Shown here piece after piece: positions 9,299 to 17,062 of a DNA stretch of 56,858 nucleotides. How positions within the stretch are numbered: the stretch's first letter is position 1; each line of letters begins with the position of its first letter. The notes beneath the pieces were generated by a model. That model did not search any database. It had not been told where the DNA came from and saw only the letters and a program-made list of their open reading frames with translations. The DNA lies in contig JAAZML010000167.1 of the NCBI GenBank assembly GCA_012798835.1, positions 1 through 56,858 of the forward strand, written 5' to 3'. This DNA comes from Clostridium sp. Its GTDB lineage: Bacteria > Bacillota > Clostridia > Acetivibrionales > Acetivibrionaceae. Made by a program: the position numbers and the translations under genes.

Positions 9299-10648
9299 TT
9301 ATGCTAGTCTTTCTTCAATGATTTTTACCATTTCAATTGCCTTTTTAGTAATATACTCCTTATCCCTTCCCTCAATCATTACCCTAACAAGGGGCTCAGT
9401 TCCCGAAGGCCTTATAAGGACTCTGCCTTCCCCATGAAATTCTTGTTCCAATTCTTTGCACATACTGTATATTACTTCGTCTTCAAGGTACTTACCCTTA
9501 TTTTCATTTCTTACCTTAGCGTTTCTTAAGACTTGGGGTAACACCTGCATTATTGAAGCTAGATGTGAAAGTTTTTTACCAGTTGCTTTTAGTACCCCCA
9601 TGAGCTGGACACCGGTAAGCAGTCCATCGCCCGTAGTGTTATGCTCTAAAAATATAATATGCCCGGATTGCTCCCCGCCAAACCGGTAACCATTTTTAAG
9701 CATACTCTCAAGGACATACCTATCCCCAACCCCGGTTTTTACTATATTAATTTCCATCTGCCCAGCCATAATATCAAGACCGAGATTGCTCATTACCGTC
9801 GCAACGATGGTATCTTTGGGGAGTCTGGCTTCCCTTTTGAGTTCCAGGCCAATTATTGCCATGATCTGATCTCCATCTACCATCTCACCCTTTTCATCTA
9901 TAGCCAGCACCCTATCAGCATCACCATCGAAAGCGAGCCCTAAATCTGCTCCTACATCCTTAACATAATCTTTAAGTGCTTCCATATGGGTAGATCCACA
10001 ATTATCATTAATATTAACACCATTTGGCATATCATTAATTACATAAACCGTGGCACCCATCTCACGAAGTACTTTAGGAGCCACCCTGTAGGCTGCACCA
10101 TTGGCACAATCTATTGCCACCTTAAGACCATTAAGATCCCCTTTTAAGGTATCTTTTATAAAATTAATATAGTCTTCATCGGAGGAATTTATATTTTTTC
10201 TCCTGCCTATTTCTCCTCCAATGGGAAGCCTTAAATCTGTCGGATCATCTAGAATCAAAGATTCTATTTTTTCTTCCAGTGCATCGGAGAGCTTATAACC
10301 TTCGCAGTTAAAAAACTTTATTCCGTTGAATTCATACGAATTGTGCGAAGCAGATATCACCACACCCGCATCTGCCTTATAGAGCCTCGTAAGATATGCT
10401 ACTGCCGGTGTCGGGGTTATGCCAAGACATATAGCCTCTGCCCCAACGGAGCACACCCCTGCAACCAGTGAGGCCTCAAGCATATCCCCCGATATTCTGG
10501 TATCCATTCCTATTAGAATTTTGGGTTTATGTTTTACTTCGCCTGCTAGCACATAGGCACCAGCCTGCCCCAATTTGTATGCCATTCCTGCAGTCAACTC
10601 CAAATTTGCTACTCCCCTTACCCCATCAGTACCAAAAAGACGTCCCAA
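9299..10648 (-). CDS. glmM: Phosphoglucosamine mutase
   Basis: Converts glucosamine-6-phosphate to glucosamine-1-phosphate, feeding UDP-GlcNAc and peptidoglycan synthesis in the cytoplasm. The 449-residue protein is full length for the family. It has the phosphoserine loop GVVISASHN with catalytic Ser101, the metal-binding DGDADR loop, the sugar-binding GEQSGH loop and the C-terminal phosphate-binding RPSGTEP loop. The start is TTG ([12 protein letters not shown]) behind GGGGG. It follows cdaA-cdaR in the usual Firmicutes order, where CdaA activity and GlmM are known to be linked. It also has a good promoter of its own in the 195-base gap. Confidence 0.97.
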   Translation of the reverse strand: MGRLFGTDGVRGVANLELTAGMAYKLGQAGAYVLAGEVKHKPKILIGMDTRISGDMLEASLVAGVCSVGAEAICLGITPTPAVAYLTRLYKADAGVVISASHNSYEFNGIKFFNCEGYKLSDALEEKIESLILDDPTDLRLPIGGEIGRRKNINSSDEDYINFIKDTLKGDLNGLKVAIDCANGAAYRVAPKVLREMGATVYVINDMPNGVNINDNCGSTHMEALKDYVKDVGADLGLAFDGDADRVLAIDEKGEMVDGDQIMAIIGLELKREARLPKDTIVATVMSNLGLDIMAGQMEINIVKTGVGDRYVLESMLKNGYRFGGEQSGHIIFLEHNTTGDGLLTGVQLMGVLKATGKKLSHLASIMQVLPQVLRNAKVRNENKGKYLEDEVIYSMCKELEQEFHGEGRVLIRPSGTEPLVRVMIEGRDKEYITKKAIEMVKIIEERLA

Positions 10649-10682
10649 GATATTTATCCCCCTTTATCCCATATATCTTCAA

Positions 10683-10711
10683 ATTATATTGATTCTTGCT
10701 TGCTTTTGCAA
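10683..10711 (-). promoter_or_regulatory. Internal promoter for glmM
   Basis: TTGCAA, 17 bases, TATAAT on the minus strand, just ahead of glmM. It suggests glmM can be expressed apart from cdaA-cdaR. A small hairpin (AGGGCA/TGCCCT, 10778-10795) lies between cdaR and this promoter but has no T-tract. Confidence 0.65.
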
Positions 10712-10843
10712 AACAGAAAGCATATAATATCCCACTATATGCCGTATCTTTAGTTTTAATTAGTGCTAACCCCACTTAGGGCACTATGTTGCCCTCAGCA
10801 GAACTTTCAATTATTTTGTCATCTCCAAAACTACTTCATTATA

Positions 10844-11815
10844 CTAGGGGTTAGATTCCCCCGGCATTATTTCTTCAATAATAACATCTACATATACACT
10901 TCTTTGCGTCTCTATAAGACGGATATTTTCGGGTAAGTCTAAATTTACGATCTTTGTTGTACTTTGGGACATGTTTTCGATATCTATAGGCTCTGTTTTT
11001 AGATTATCTATAAGACCAATATCGGTTTGTGCCCCTGATATTAACGCCTTGTCCGGAACAACCCTGTGTATTCCGTCAGTATAGTTTTTTGCTGGTCTTC
11101 CTATGATAGTAGGTACAATAGGTACCTCCTTTGCAAACTCCACACTAATGTCTATGCCCATTGGCTGTATAATTTCCTTCATTTCTTTTCCTTCAATATC
11201 GTAGACTAAGCATTCAGTTTTTAACACGGTATCACTGTTCATATTATCAACATCTATGTATGCCCGTACCTCACCAATGGAATCTATAATATCATCAGGA
11301 GCCTCTATCGAAACCGTCCTTGGTACAGCATTTACAGTAATGATTTTATAGTTTTCCCGTGGACTCCCAGTGGTAATAACTTTAACAGGAAAAGAATTTT
11401 TCCCCACTTTTTCGAGTTCAAAATCGACTCGTTTCGGTGTTATTCCCTCAAAAGAAACCGCTCCCCCATATTCAAACACATCAATCCCTAAGTACCTTAC
11501 ATCAATTTGCAAATGTCTTTCATTAGCATCCCCAACCTTTGAAAGATCAAGGGTGGCATCAAAATCGTTCAAGTTTACATTATCTATTTTATTTTTTCTA
11601 CCCTTTACCCTGACGGACACATTCCTTGGGAAATTGCTGTTTTTTATTACAATTCCCTTCTCTTTTAATATATCTTCGTTTTGTATGCTCAAAGAGACAT
11701 TTATATCAGTCCCTTCTATTGGATTGGTGCTATCTAGAACAAAATACCAAAGGAATATAGCAAAGATCACGGATAATACCTTTACTATAAAATCTTTTTT
11801 TAACAGCTCGCTCAT
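10844..11815 (-). CDS. cdaR: CdaA regulatory protein (YbbR-domain)
   Basis: A membrane-anchored protein with one N-terminal helix (about residues 10-27) and three to four extracytoplasmic YbbR repeats (about 50-310), the architecture of CdaR, which binds and modulates the diadenylate cyclase CdaA. The ATG at 11815 shares four bases (ATGA) with the cdaA stop and has GGAAGGTG upstream. A longer in-frame start six codons earlier would place that ribosome site inside the gene. At 323 residues it is shorter than some CdaR proteins with four full repeats. Confidence 0.9.
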   Translation of the reverse strand: MSELLKKDFIVKVLSVIFAIFLWYFVLDSTNPIEGTDINVSLSIQNEDILKEKGIVIKNSNFPRNVSVRVKGRKNKIDNVNLNDFDATLDLSKVGDANERHLQIDVRYLGIDVFEYGGAVSFEGITPKRVDFELEKVGKNSFPVKVITTGSPRENYKIITVNAVPRTVSIEAPDDIIDSIGEVRAYIDVDNMNSDTVLKTECLVYDIEGKEMKEIIQPMGIDISVEFAKEVPIVPTIIGRPAKNYTDGIHRVVPDKALISGAQTDIGLIDNLKTEPIDIENMSQSTTKIVNLDLPENIRLIETQRSVYVDVIIEEIMPGESNP

Positions 11816-12687
11816 TTTGTTTTCACCTTCCATATCCCCAGCATTTTGGCAGAATCATCTTTCTCCAAAAGGTTTCTACTTAAGGCCTTCCTCAATGTAT
11901 CCGATGTCAGATTTCTGGTAAGCCCACCATTTAGGGCAACCGATATCTTTCCTGATTCTTCGGAAACAACAACAACCACCGAATCCGAAACCTCACTTAT
12001 CCCAAGCGCCGCCCTATGTCGAGTTCCTAAATCCTTGCTAAGATTTGAATTCTCTGTCAGCGGCAAAAAGCACGCAGCTGCCTTTATTTTATTATCCCTG
12101 ACGACAACAGCCCCATCATGCAACGGGGTATTGGGCGTAAAAATATTTATTAAAAGCTCTTTTGTAAGGTTTGAATCCAAACGGATACCAGAGTTTATTA
12201 TCTCTCCTATTTTTGTTTCCCTTTCAATTACAATAAGTGCCCCCGTAAAAGTCCTCGACATCTCCGTCACGGATTTTACTATTTCCTCAATCAGGGCCTT
12301 AATTCTAACATTAAGATCCTCATCCTCCAATGCAAAAAAGTTTCTAAAACGACTTCGACCAAGTTGTTCAAGGCCTCTCCTAAACTCTGGTTGAAATAAA
12401 ACCACCAGTATTATAGCCATGTATTCAATTGTTAGTTTTAAAATAAAGGAAATGGTTCTAAACCCCAGAGTTCTACTAAACTTTGCAGCTACCACAATAA
12501 CTAAAATACCTTTTATAAGCTGCCACGCCCTTGTTTCATTAACCAGCTTTATTAATTTATATATGACAAAGGATACAATAGCTATATCAATTATTACCTT
12601 TATAATATCCCATGGACCTTTTATATCAAAATTCATGAATATATGTTTTAACACATCCCCAAGATTTCTGCCAGCCATTAATATCAT
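11812..12687 (-). CDS. cdaA: Diadenylate cyclase CdaA
   Basis: Makes cyclic di-AMP from two ATP, a second messenger for potassium/osmolyte balance and wall homeostasis. Three N-terminal membrane helices lie within about residues 30-100. The DAC domain spans about 115-275 and contains both signature motifs, DGA at 191-193 and RHR at 223-225. The length (291 aa) is normal for the CdaA class. It is first in a cdaA-cdaR-glmM unit with its own promoter, and its stop overlaps the cdaR start. Confidence 0.97.
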   Translation of the reverse strand: MILMAGRNLGDVLKHIFMNFDIKGPWDIIKVIIDIAIVSFVIYKLIKLVNETRAWQLIKGILVIVVAAKFSRTLGFRTISFILKLTIEYMAIILVVLFQPEFRRGLEQLGRSRFRNFFALEDEDLNVRIKALIEEIVKSVTEMSRTFTGALIVIERETKIGEIINSGIRLDSNLTKELLINIFTPNTPLHDGAVVVRDNKIKAAACFLPLTENSNLSKDLGTRHRAALGISEVSDSVVVVVSEESGKISVALNGGLTRNLTSDTLRKALSRNLLEKDDSAKMLGIWKVKTK

Positions 12688-12735
12688 TCGAAAACCCCGT
12701 TCTGAATATTAGATAAATGCATATTACTTATAAAA

Positions 12736-12764
12736 ATTATATCTTATTTTGTTTCTTTTGTAAG
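12736..12764 (-). promoter_or_regulatory. Promoter for cdaA-cdaR(-glmM)
   Basis: CTTACA, 17 bases, TATAAT on the minus strand. The -10 is perfect and the -35 has four of six matches. It lies about 50 bases before cdaA. Confidence 0.55.
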
Positions 12765-12824
12765 CTTCTTTTATTAAAAAAAACACTAATTTTTATTCTT
12801 AATATTGCTGTAACATTATATACC

Positions 12825-13709
12825 CTAAACATTTCCGATATACACATAATCCAAATGCTTCAAGGCTTCTCTTTGCGCCCTGATAAGGATATCCTTCGGT
12901 GTCGGCAAAATATCCATCATTTTATACCCTGGAAAAAACCTAGTTATGTGCAGGGGTATCTTTCGTGAAATTGAAGAAAGCCATTTTGACATTTCAAAAA
13001 TTTCGTCCGGCTTATCGTTTAAGGTGGGTATAATCAGTGTTGTTACTTCTAGGTGACAGTCTTTTGCTGCTATTTCCACAATTTTTTTAACCTTTTCCAG
13101 TTCTCCCCCGCATATATCGGTATAAAATAATTTGTCATAGGATTTTATGTCAATGTTTATGGCATCTATGTACGGCAAAAGTTTTTTGAATGGTTCTATC
13201 TCAATAAAGCCATTAGTGACCAAAACGTTGGAAAGCCCAACCTCTTTGGCCATCACTGTGGTATCATATACAAACTCATACCATATGGAAGGCTCATTAT
13301 ATGTGTAGGCTATCCCGATATTCCCCCCGCTTCTAAGCTCAAGAGCCCTATCTACAAGTTGTTTGGGCTCCATATCATATGTTTTGGGGTTGGCGTGTGC
13401 AATCGCCCAATTTTGGCAATATGAACAGTTAAAGTTACAACCGAAGGTACCCACAGACAGTATTTGGGATCCGTTTCTGAATCGATACAGGGGCTTTTTT
13501 TCAATAGGATCAAGGGCCATGGACGTTATTTTCCCGTAGTTTAGAGAACACAGGTTTCCATTTATATTTTTCCTAACCCTGCATATCCCTATTCCGCCCG
13601 GCGAAATAACACAATTATGTGGACACAGGAAACATTGAACTTTTGAATCCCCTAATTTGTTGAAGAATTTTGCCGGCTCCATCGATTCCGCAAATCCATC
13701 CCTATTCAT
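12825..13709 (-). CDS. amrS: AmmeMemoRadiSam system radical SAM enzyme
   Basis: A 294-residue radical SAM protein. CNFNCSYC (Cys91, Cys95, Cys98) is the CX3CX2C site for the SAM-binding 4Fe-4S cluster. A Cys-rich N-terminus (CFLCPHNC at 26-33 and Cys43) resembles that of pyruvate formate-lyase-activase-like AmrS proteins. Its start overlaps the stop of the Memo-AMMECR1 gene by 8 bases, so the two are translationally coupled. The system is widespread but its substrate and product are, as far as I know, not firmly established. No function beyond radical chemistry on an unknown substrate is claimed. Confidence 0.92.
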   Translation of the reverse strand: MNRDGFAESMEPAKFFNKLGDSKVQCFLCPHNCVISPGGIGICRVRKNINGNLCSLNYGKITSMALDPIEKKPLYRFRNGSQILSVGTFGCNFNCSYCQNWAIAHANPKTYDMEPKQLVDRALELRSGGNIGIAYTYNEPSIWYEFVYDTTVMAKEVGLSNVLVTNGFIEIEPFKKLLPYIDAINIDIKSYDKLFYTDICGGELEKVKKIVEIAAKDCHLEVTTLIIPTLNDKPDEIFEMSKWLSSISRKIPLHITRFFPGYKMMDILPTPKDILIRAQREALKHLDYVYIGNV

Positions 13710-15078
13710 GCCTTATTACCTCAAACCTTTCCATAGAATATTCTTCATTAGAATCTATCCCTGCCTTTTGCAATGCAGCAGCAACCTGCTCCCTTGGGGT
13801 ATTAATGCCCTCCAGATTCGGAAGCAAAAGCCCCACTCGTTGACCCGCCTTTACAATCACACCATATCTTTTTACATCCAATTGTTTTTCTGATGTTATG
13901 GGCTGAGGTTCTCCGAGCAAATCCACCGAATATTCAAGTTGCCCAAGTTCATAGGGTCTGACGGAATTAAATCTAGGATCCTTGGTACCAGCACTTATGG
14001 CATTTTGTATTATTTCCTCCGCAATGTTTTTTCTTGTAGGTATTATGGTGCCTATGCAACCCCTGAGTCTACCCTCTTTTTTTAATGAAACAAAAACTCC
14101 TGCCCTATCCGCTCGCATTTTATCAGGGATACCTTTTTCTGCATCCCGTATCTTTCCTTCTTTTATATATAGCTCCAAGGCTTCTCTGGCAAGGCCAGTA
14201 TATGAATCGGAATGCTTAAAAGAGTTTTGACTGTTACATAGTTCTGGATTGTATCCATCCCCGATATTTTTAAGTCTTGCCACCATGTAACCCACCCCAA
14301 AGGGACCCTCATATGAATAAACACTGGTTTGTACCTTCTGACCATCTAATGCCCCTAGCATGGTTACAATTGATCTGAGCCCACACTCACCCGCATTTTC
14401 ACGCATAGCATAATCTATCTCAAGAATTCTTTTGATATCATTTCTTTCAATGCTTTCAATTAATAAATGGTCAAATTTTTGGGCGTATTTATTGTATCCA
14501 TAGGGACCGTCTTCCCTTAATCTATGGGAAAGATCCGCACTTGCAACAAACACCGCCCTTTCATTTGAGTCCTCAATTGCCTCTCCTATGCACTTTCCAA
14601 ATAAAAAATGTTCTTCTAAAGTAAGGGTCGATATAGATATGTGGACAAGGCTGAATTCAGGATACACCTGGTTAACAAAATATAGGGGAACCAAAGCGCC
14701 GTGATCAAGTTTTGTCAAAGCATTATTTCCTGCACTGTCCCTAATTCCGCCTACGGCAAAACCTTCTTTTGATGCCATCTTACTTATCTTTTTCACTAAC
14801 GAGGGGTTGCCTTTAAACCCTAGTTCCACGCTGTCGGTACCAAATCTTTTAAGATCACCCCTTAACACTCTAGAGTCATTAATATATATATAATCTTCAA
14901 AAAGCGGTGCATGGGGTGATACAAGAATAATAACCGAAGGTTTTTTCTTTTTTATTCTTTCCGCTGCCCTCTTAGTCATTTCAATTGTTTTAGCGGCACC
15001 CTTCTCACTTCCCTTTCCCACCTCCGGTATGATTATAGGCGGATGGGGAAGAATATAAGAATCTATAATTTTACCCAT
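13702..15078 (-). CDS. AmmeMemoRadiSam fusion: Memo-like dioxygenase domain plus AMMECR1 domain
   Basis: A 458-residue fusion. The N-terminal Memo/LigB-type extradiol dioxygenase-like domain (about 1-265) has PHPPIIIPEVG near the start, SPHAP near 60 and an ASADLSHR segment, which carry the metal-ligand positions in this fold. The C-terminal AMMECR1 domain (about 280-455) has the family's LRGCIGT signature. In many genomes these are separate AmrB and AmrA proteins. The ATG at 15078 (MGKIIDSYILPHPP) is preferred over an in-frame ATG 16 codons upstream because GGAAGG lies before it. It sits between a 33-residue membrane-peptide gene and amrS. Confidence 0.9.
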   Translation of the reverse strand: MGKIIDSYILPHPPIIIPEVGKGSEKGAAKTIEMTKRAAERIKKKKPSVIILVSPHAPLFEDYIYINDSRVLRGDLKRFGTDSVELGFKGNPSLVKKISKMASKEGFAVGGIRDSAGNNALTKLDHGALVPLYFVNQVYPEFSLVHISISTLTLEEHFLFGKCIGEAIEDSNERAVFVASADLSHRLREDGPYGYNKYAQKFDHLLIESIERNDIKRILEIDYAMRENAGECGLRSIVTMLGALDGQKVQTSVYSYEGPFGVGYMVARLKNIGDGYNPELCNSQNSFKHSDSYTGLAREALELYIKEGKIRDAEKGIPDKMRADRAGVFVSLKKEGRLRGCIGTIIPTRKNIAEEIIQNAISAGTKDPRFNSVRPYELGQLEYSVDLLGEPQPITSEKQLDVKRYGVIVKAGQRVGLLLPNLEGINTPREQVAAALQKAGIDSNEEYSMERFEVIRHE

Positions 15079-15088
15079 GTAAGCATCA

Positions 15089-15190
15089 CTACCTTCCGTA
15101 AATAAGTGAAATAGTAAGCGTACCAACCGTAGTTAGAAACATGACCACCACCGTGACCAATGCAATAAGTTTAACGGTATCTCTTTTCAT
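15089..15190 (-). CDS. Small single-helix membrane peptide (33 aa) before the Memo gene
   Basis: ATG at 15190 follows GGGGGTAG at ideal spacing. It encodes a 33-residue peptide: a basic start (MKRDTVK), one hydrophobic helix (about residues 8-30, rich in Val, Leu and Thr) and a short GR end. The stop lies 10 bases before the Memo-AMMECR1 start, and its last codons overlap that gene's ribosome binding site. The arrangement suggests a three-gene unit. I do not recognise the family; the good ribosome site and clean transmembrane profile are the support. Confidence 0.6.
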   Translation of the reverse strand: MKRDTVKLIALVTVVVMFLTTVGTLTISLIYGR

Positions 15191-15514
15191 AGTTCTACCC
15201 CCCACTATTGTCTATTTAAATCCTTCAAGTTATATTTTATAATATTTTTTACAATTGTAAACACCAATAACCCCTCTTTATATAATTTATTTATTTTAAA
15301 ACCAAAATACGTCCATATTTTATTCTATCCTTTAGCCATTATTAATGCAAATCCATGTAAAAAGCACTTTAAACTTAGCTTATTATAGCTTACATTTGGT
15401 GCTTGTATAAAGAATATAATTTGATACTTGCTTAAAATATTATTTAATACTTGCTTTTAAATCAAATTCGTGTTAAAATACTTTTTGTTGAATAGCTCGC
15501 AGGAGGTGAATGAA
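15191..15514. other. AT-rich divergent spacer between the Memo unit and rpsT
   Basis: No gene is seen. It contains the rpsT promoter at 15451-15479 and a short duplicated string (ATACTTGCTT near 15425 and again near 15448) ahead of it. The leftward promoter for the Memo unit must lie in the AT-rich part near 15200-15260, but no clear hexamer pair stands out. Confidence 0.4.
15451..15479 (+). promoter_or_regulatory. Promoter for rpsT
   Basis: TTGCTT, 17 bases, TAAAAT, with TGT before the -10 (extended -10). The start codon is 36 bases beyond. Confidence 0.6.
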
Positions 15515-15778
15515 TTGCCAAATATAAAAAATGCTATTAAAAGGGTTAAAACCGCTAAAAGCAAGACTCTCCGCAACAACATTAAAAGGTCATCAATGAG
15601 AACTAATATCAAAAAATTTAACGAAGCTGTTGCAAACAACGATACCAATGCTGAAAACTTGCTAAAAAATGCTGTAAAATCATTGGATAAATCGGCAGCC
15701 AAAAATATTATTCATAAAAACACCGCTGCGAGAAGAAAATCGAAACTTGCCAAAGCGCTTAATTCTATGGCTCAATAG
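15515..15778 (+). CDS. rpsT: Small ribosomal subunit protein bS20
   Basis: An 87-residue, very basic three-helix protein that binds 16S rRNA in the 30S subunit. It begins PNIKNAIKRVKTAKSKT and contains the NIIHKNTAARRKSKLAK region typical of S20. TTG at 15515 follows AGGAGGTG at the right distance; the frame runs open upstream but that part lies inside the promoter. It is a monocistronic gene convergent with holA, a common clostridial arrangement. Confidence 0.96.
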   Translation: MPNIKNAIKRVKTAKSKTLRNNIKRSSMRTNIKKFNEAVANNDTNAENLLKNAVKSLDKSAAKNIIHKNTAARRKSKLAKALNSMAQ

Positions 15779-15808
15779 AAACCAATAAAATACTTAAATT
15801 TTTGCAAT

Positions 15809-15839
15809 AAAAAACGTACTCTTCTAAGTGCGTTTTTTT
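15809..15839 (+). terminator. rpsT terminator
   Basis: AAAAACGTACT pairs with AGTGCGTTTTT (one G-U pair) around a 6-base loop and runs into seven Ts. Confidence 0.85.
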
Positions 15840-15877
15840 GTTAAAAAATTTAGAAATATATTGTCCAGACTATAGTT

Positions 15878-15928
15878 GGGCCATTTTTATATTAATAAAA
15901 CGATATACTGATTTTTCAAAAATGACCC
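15878..15928 (-). terminator. Possible stem-loop after holA
   Basis: On the minus strand GGGTCATTTTT and AAAAATGGCCC form an 11-base stem with one G-U pair and a loop of about 29 bases, just past the holA stop. There is no T-tract, so a terminator role is uncertain. Confidence 0.3.
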
Positions 15929-15932
15929 GAAA

Positions 15933-16946
15933 TTACCCACGAGCCAGATTGCATATTAATAATTCCAAAGCCGCTCTATCCTTTATCTTCCCCGTTTTTA
16001 TAGAAACATCAAATTCGAGGGATTCTTGTATTGCATTTTTTAGATTTTCCAGCGTGAAACAGTCAGCCTGTTTCATTATTTTATTCCCAATGTAGGGGCT
16101 CATACCTATCTTGGAGAATATCTCCCTTGGGCTAAAACCATCCTTTTGCAAAAATTTTATATCTAGTAACTGCCTCAATTGTCTTGCGATCATAAAAAGC
16201 ACTTTGGGCAAGGGCTCTTTTAATATTATCATATCATCCAAAAGTTTTAATGCCCCACCAACATCCCTTACTGCGATCGCATCGGTAAGATCAAAAATTC
16301 TGCTCTTAATTGATCTTGTGCATACCTTTTTAATATCTTCAATTGTTATTTGAGGTTTATCCCCAACAAAAAGAATAATTTTTTCTATCTCGTTATATAT
16401 ATCCGTCATACCGGGTTCACATATCTCTATAAGATAAGTAATTACATCAACATCAGCTGCCTTTTTGTTAAACCCCATAACTTTTGCAGCCCACCGTACA
16501 AGCTCTCTCTGATTTTGATGAGGGAATTCTACGATAAGGCCATTTTTCTTTACAGTGCTAGAAATTTTAAGCCTTTTATCTATACTGTCTTCATAAAATA
16601 TTAAACATACATGGGATGGCAGCCCCTGCAAATAATCTATTAATTCATCGTTTTTACTCTTGCTTTTGGCATGGGCTCCCCGAGATTTGAACAAGCCAGT
16701 CCTTTTTAATATAATCAGTTTCTTTTCGGAAAATACCGGCATGGTCTCACACGCTTCGATGATTTTTGTAATCTCAACATTTCCCTCCATCACCACCTTA
16801 TTCAGCCCCATTATGTCGTCTTTTAGGAGTATGCTTTCTATGTTTTTTAGATAAAATCTTATAAGATAATCCTCATCACCGTAGAAAAGATACAAACTAT
16901 TTAGTTTCTTACTCTTTATGTCCTGCTTTAACTTGCTTATCCCCAT
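15933..16946 (-). CDS. holA: DNA polymerase III subunit delta
   Basis: The clamp-loader subunit that opens the beta sliding clamp. The 337-residue protein shows the N-terminal AAA+-like fold (LYLFYGDEDYLIRFYLKNIE near the start), the middle lid region and the C-terminal helical collar. Early sequence KLNSLYLFYG and a C-terminal DRAALELLICNLARG match the family pattern. The ATG at 16946 (MGISKLKQDIK) is preferred to one 19 codons upstream, because GGGAGG and GCAGGG lie between them. It follows comEC in the same direction, as in many Firmicutes. Confidence 0.9.
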   Translation of the reverse strand: MGISKLKQDIKSKKLNSLYLFYGDEDYLIRFYLKNIESILLKDDIMGLNKVVMEGNVEITKIIEACETMPVFSEKKLIILKRTGLFKSRGAHAKSKSKNDELIDYLQGLPSHVCLIFYEDSIDKRLKISSTVKKNGLIVEFPHQNQRELVRWAAKVMGFNKKAADVDVITYLIEICEPGMTDIYNEIEKIILFVGDKPQITIEDIKKVCTRSIKSRIFDLTDAIAVRDVGGALKLLDDMIILKEPLPKVLFMIARQLRQLLDIKFLQKDGFSPREIFSKIGMSPYIGNKIMKQADCFTLENLKNAIQESLEFDVSIKTGKIKDRAALELLICNLARG

Positions 16947-17062
16947 ATTCCCTGCGACCCTCCCTGTTTTATATACCCTTTTAGTCTCTTTAGAGTATAT
17001 CATATTACAAAGAGCAGTAAATATCTTAAAAATTATGATATGCGGTTTTTACCATATATCAT

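Noticed and set aside
10649-10843. glmS-type ribozyme or riboswitch ahead of glmM
   Set aside because: No conserved ribozyme core is seen; the gap is explained by a simple promoter and one small hairpin.
11370-12394. Long plus-strand open frames opposite cdaR and cdaA
   Set aside because: They are antisense shadows of strongly recognised genes, lack ribosome sites and give hydrophobic, Ser/Phe-rich translations typical of reverse frames.
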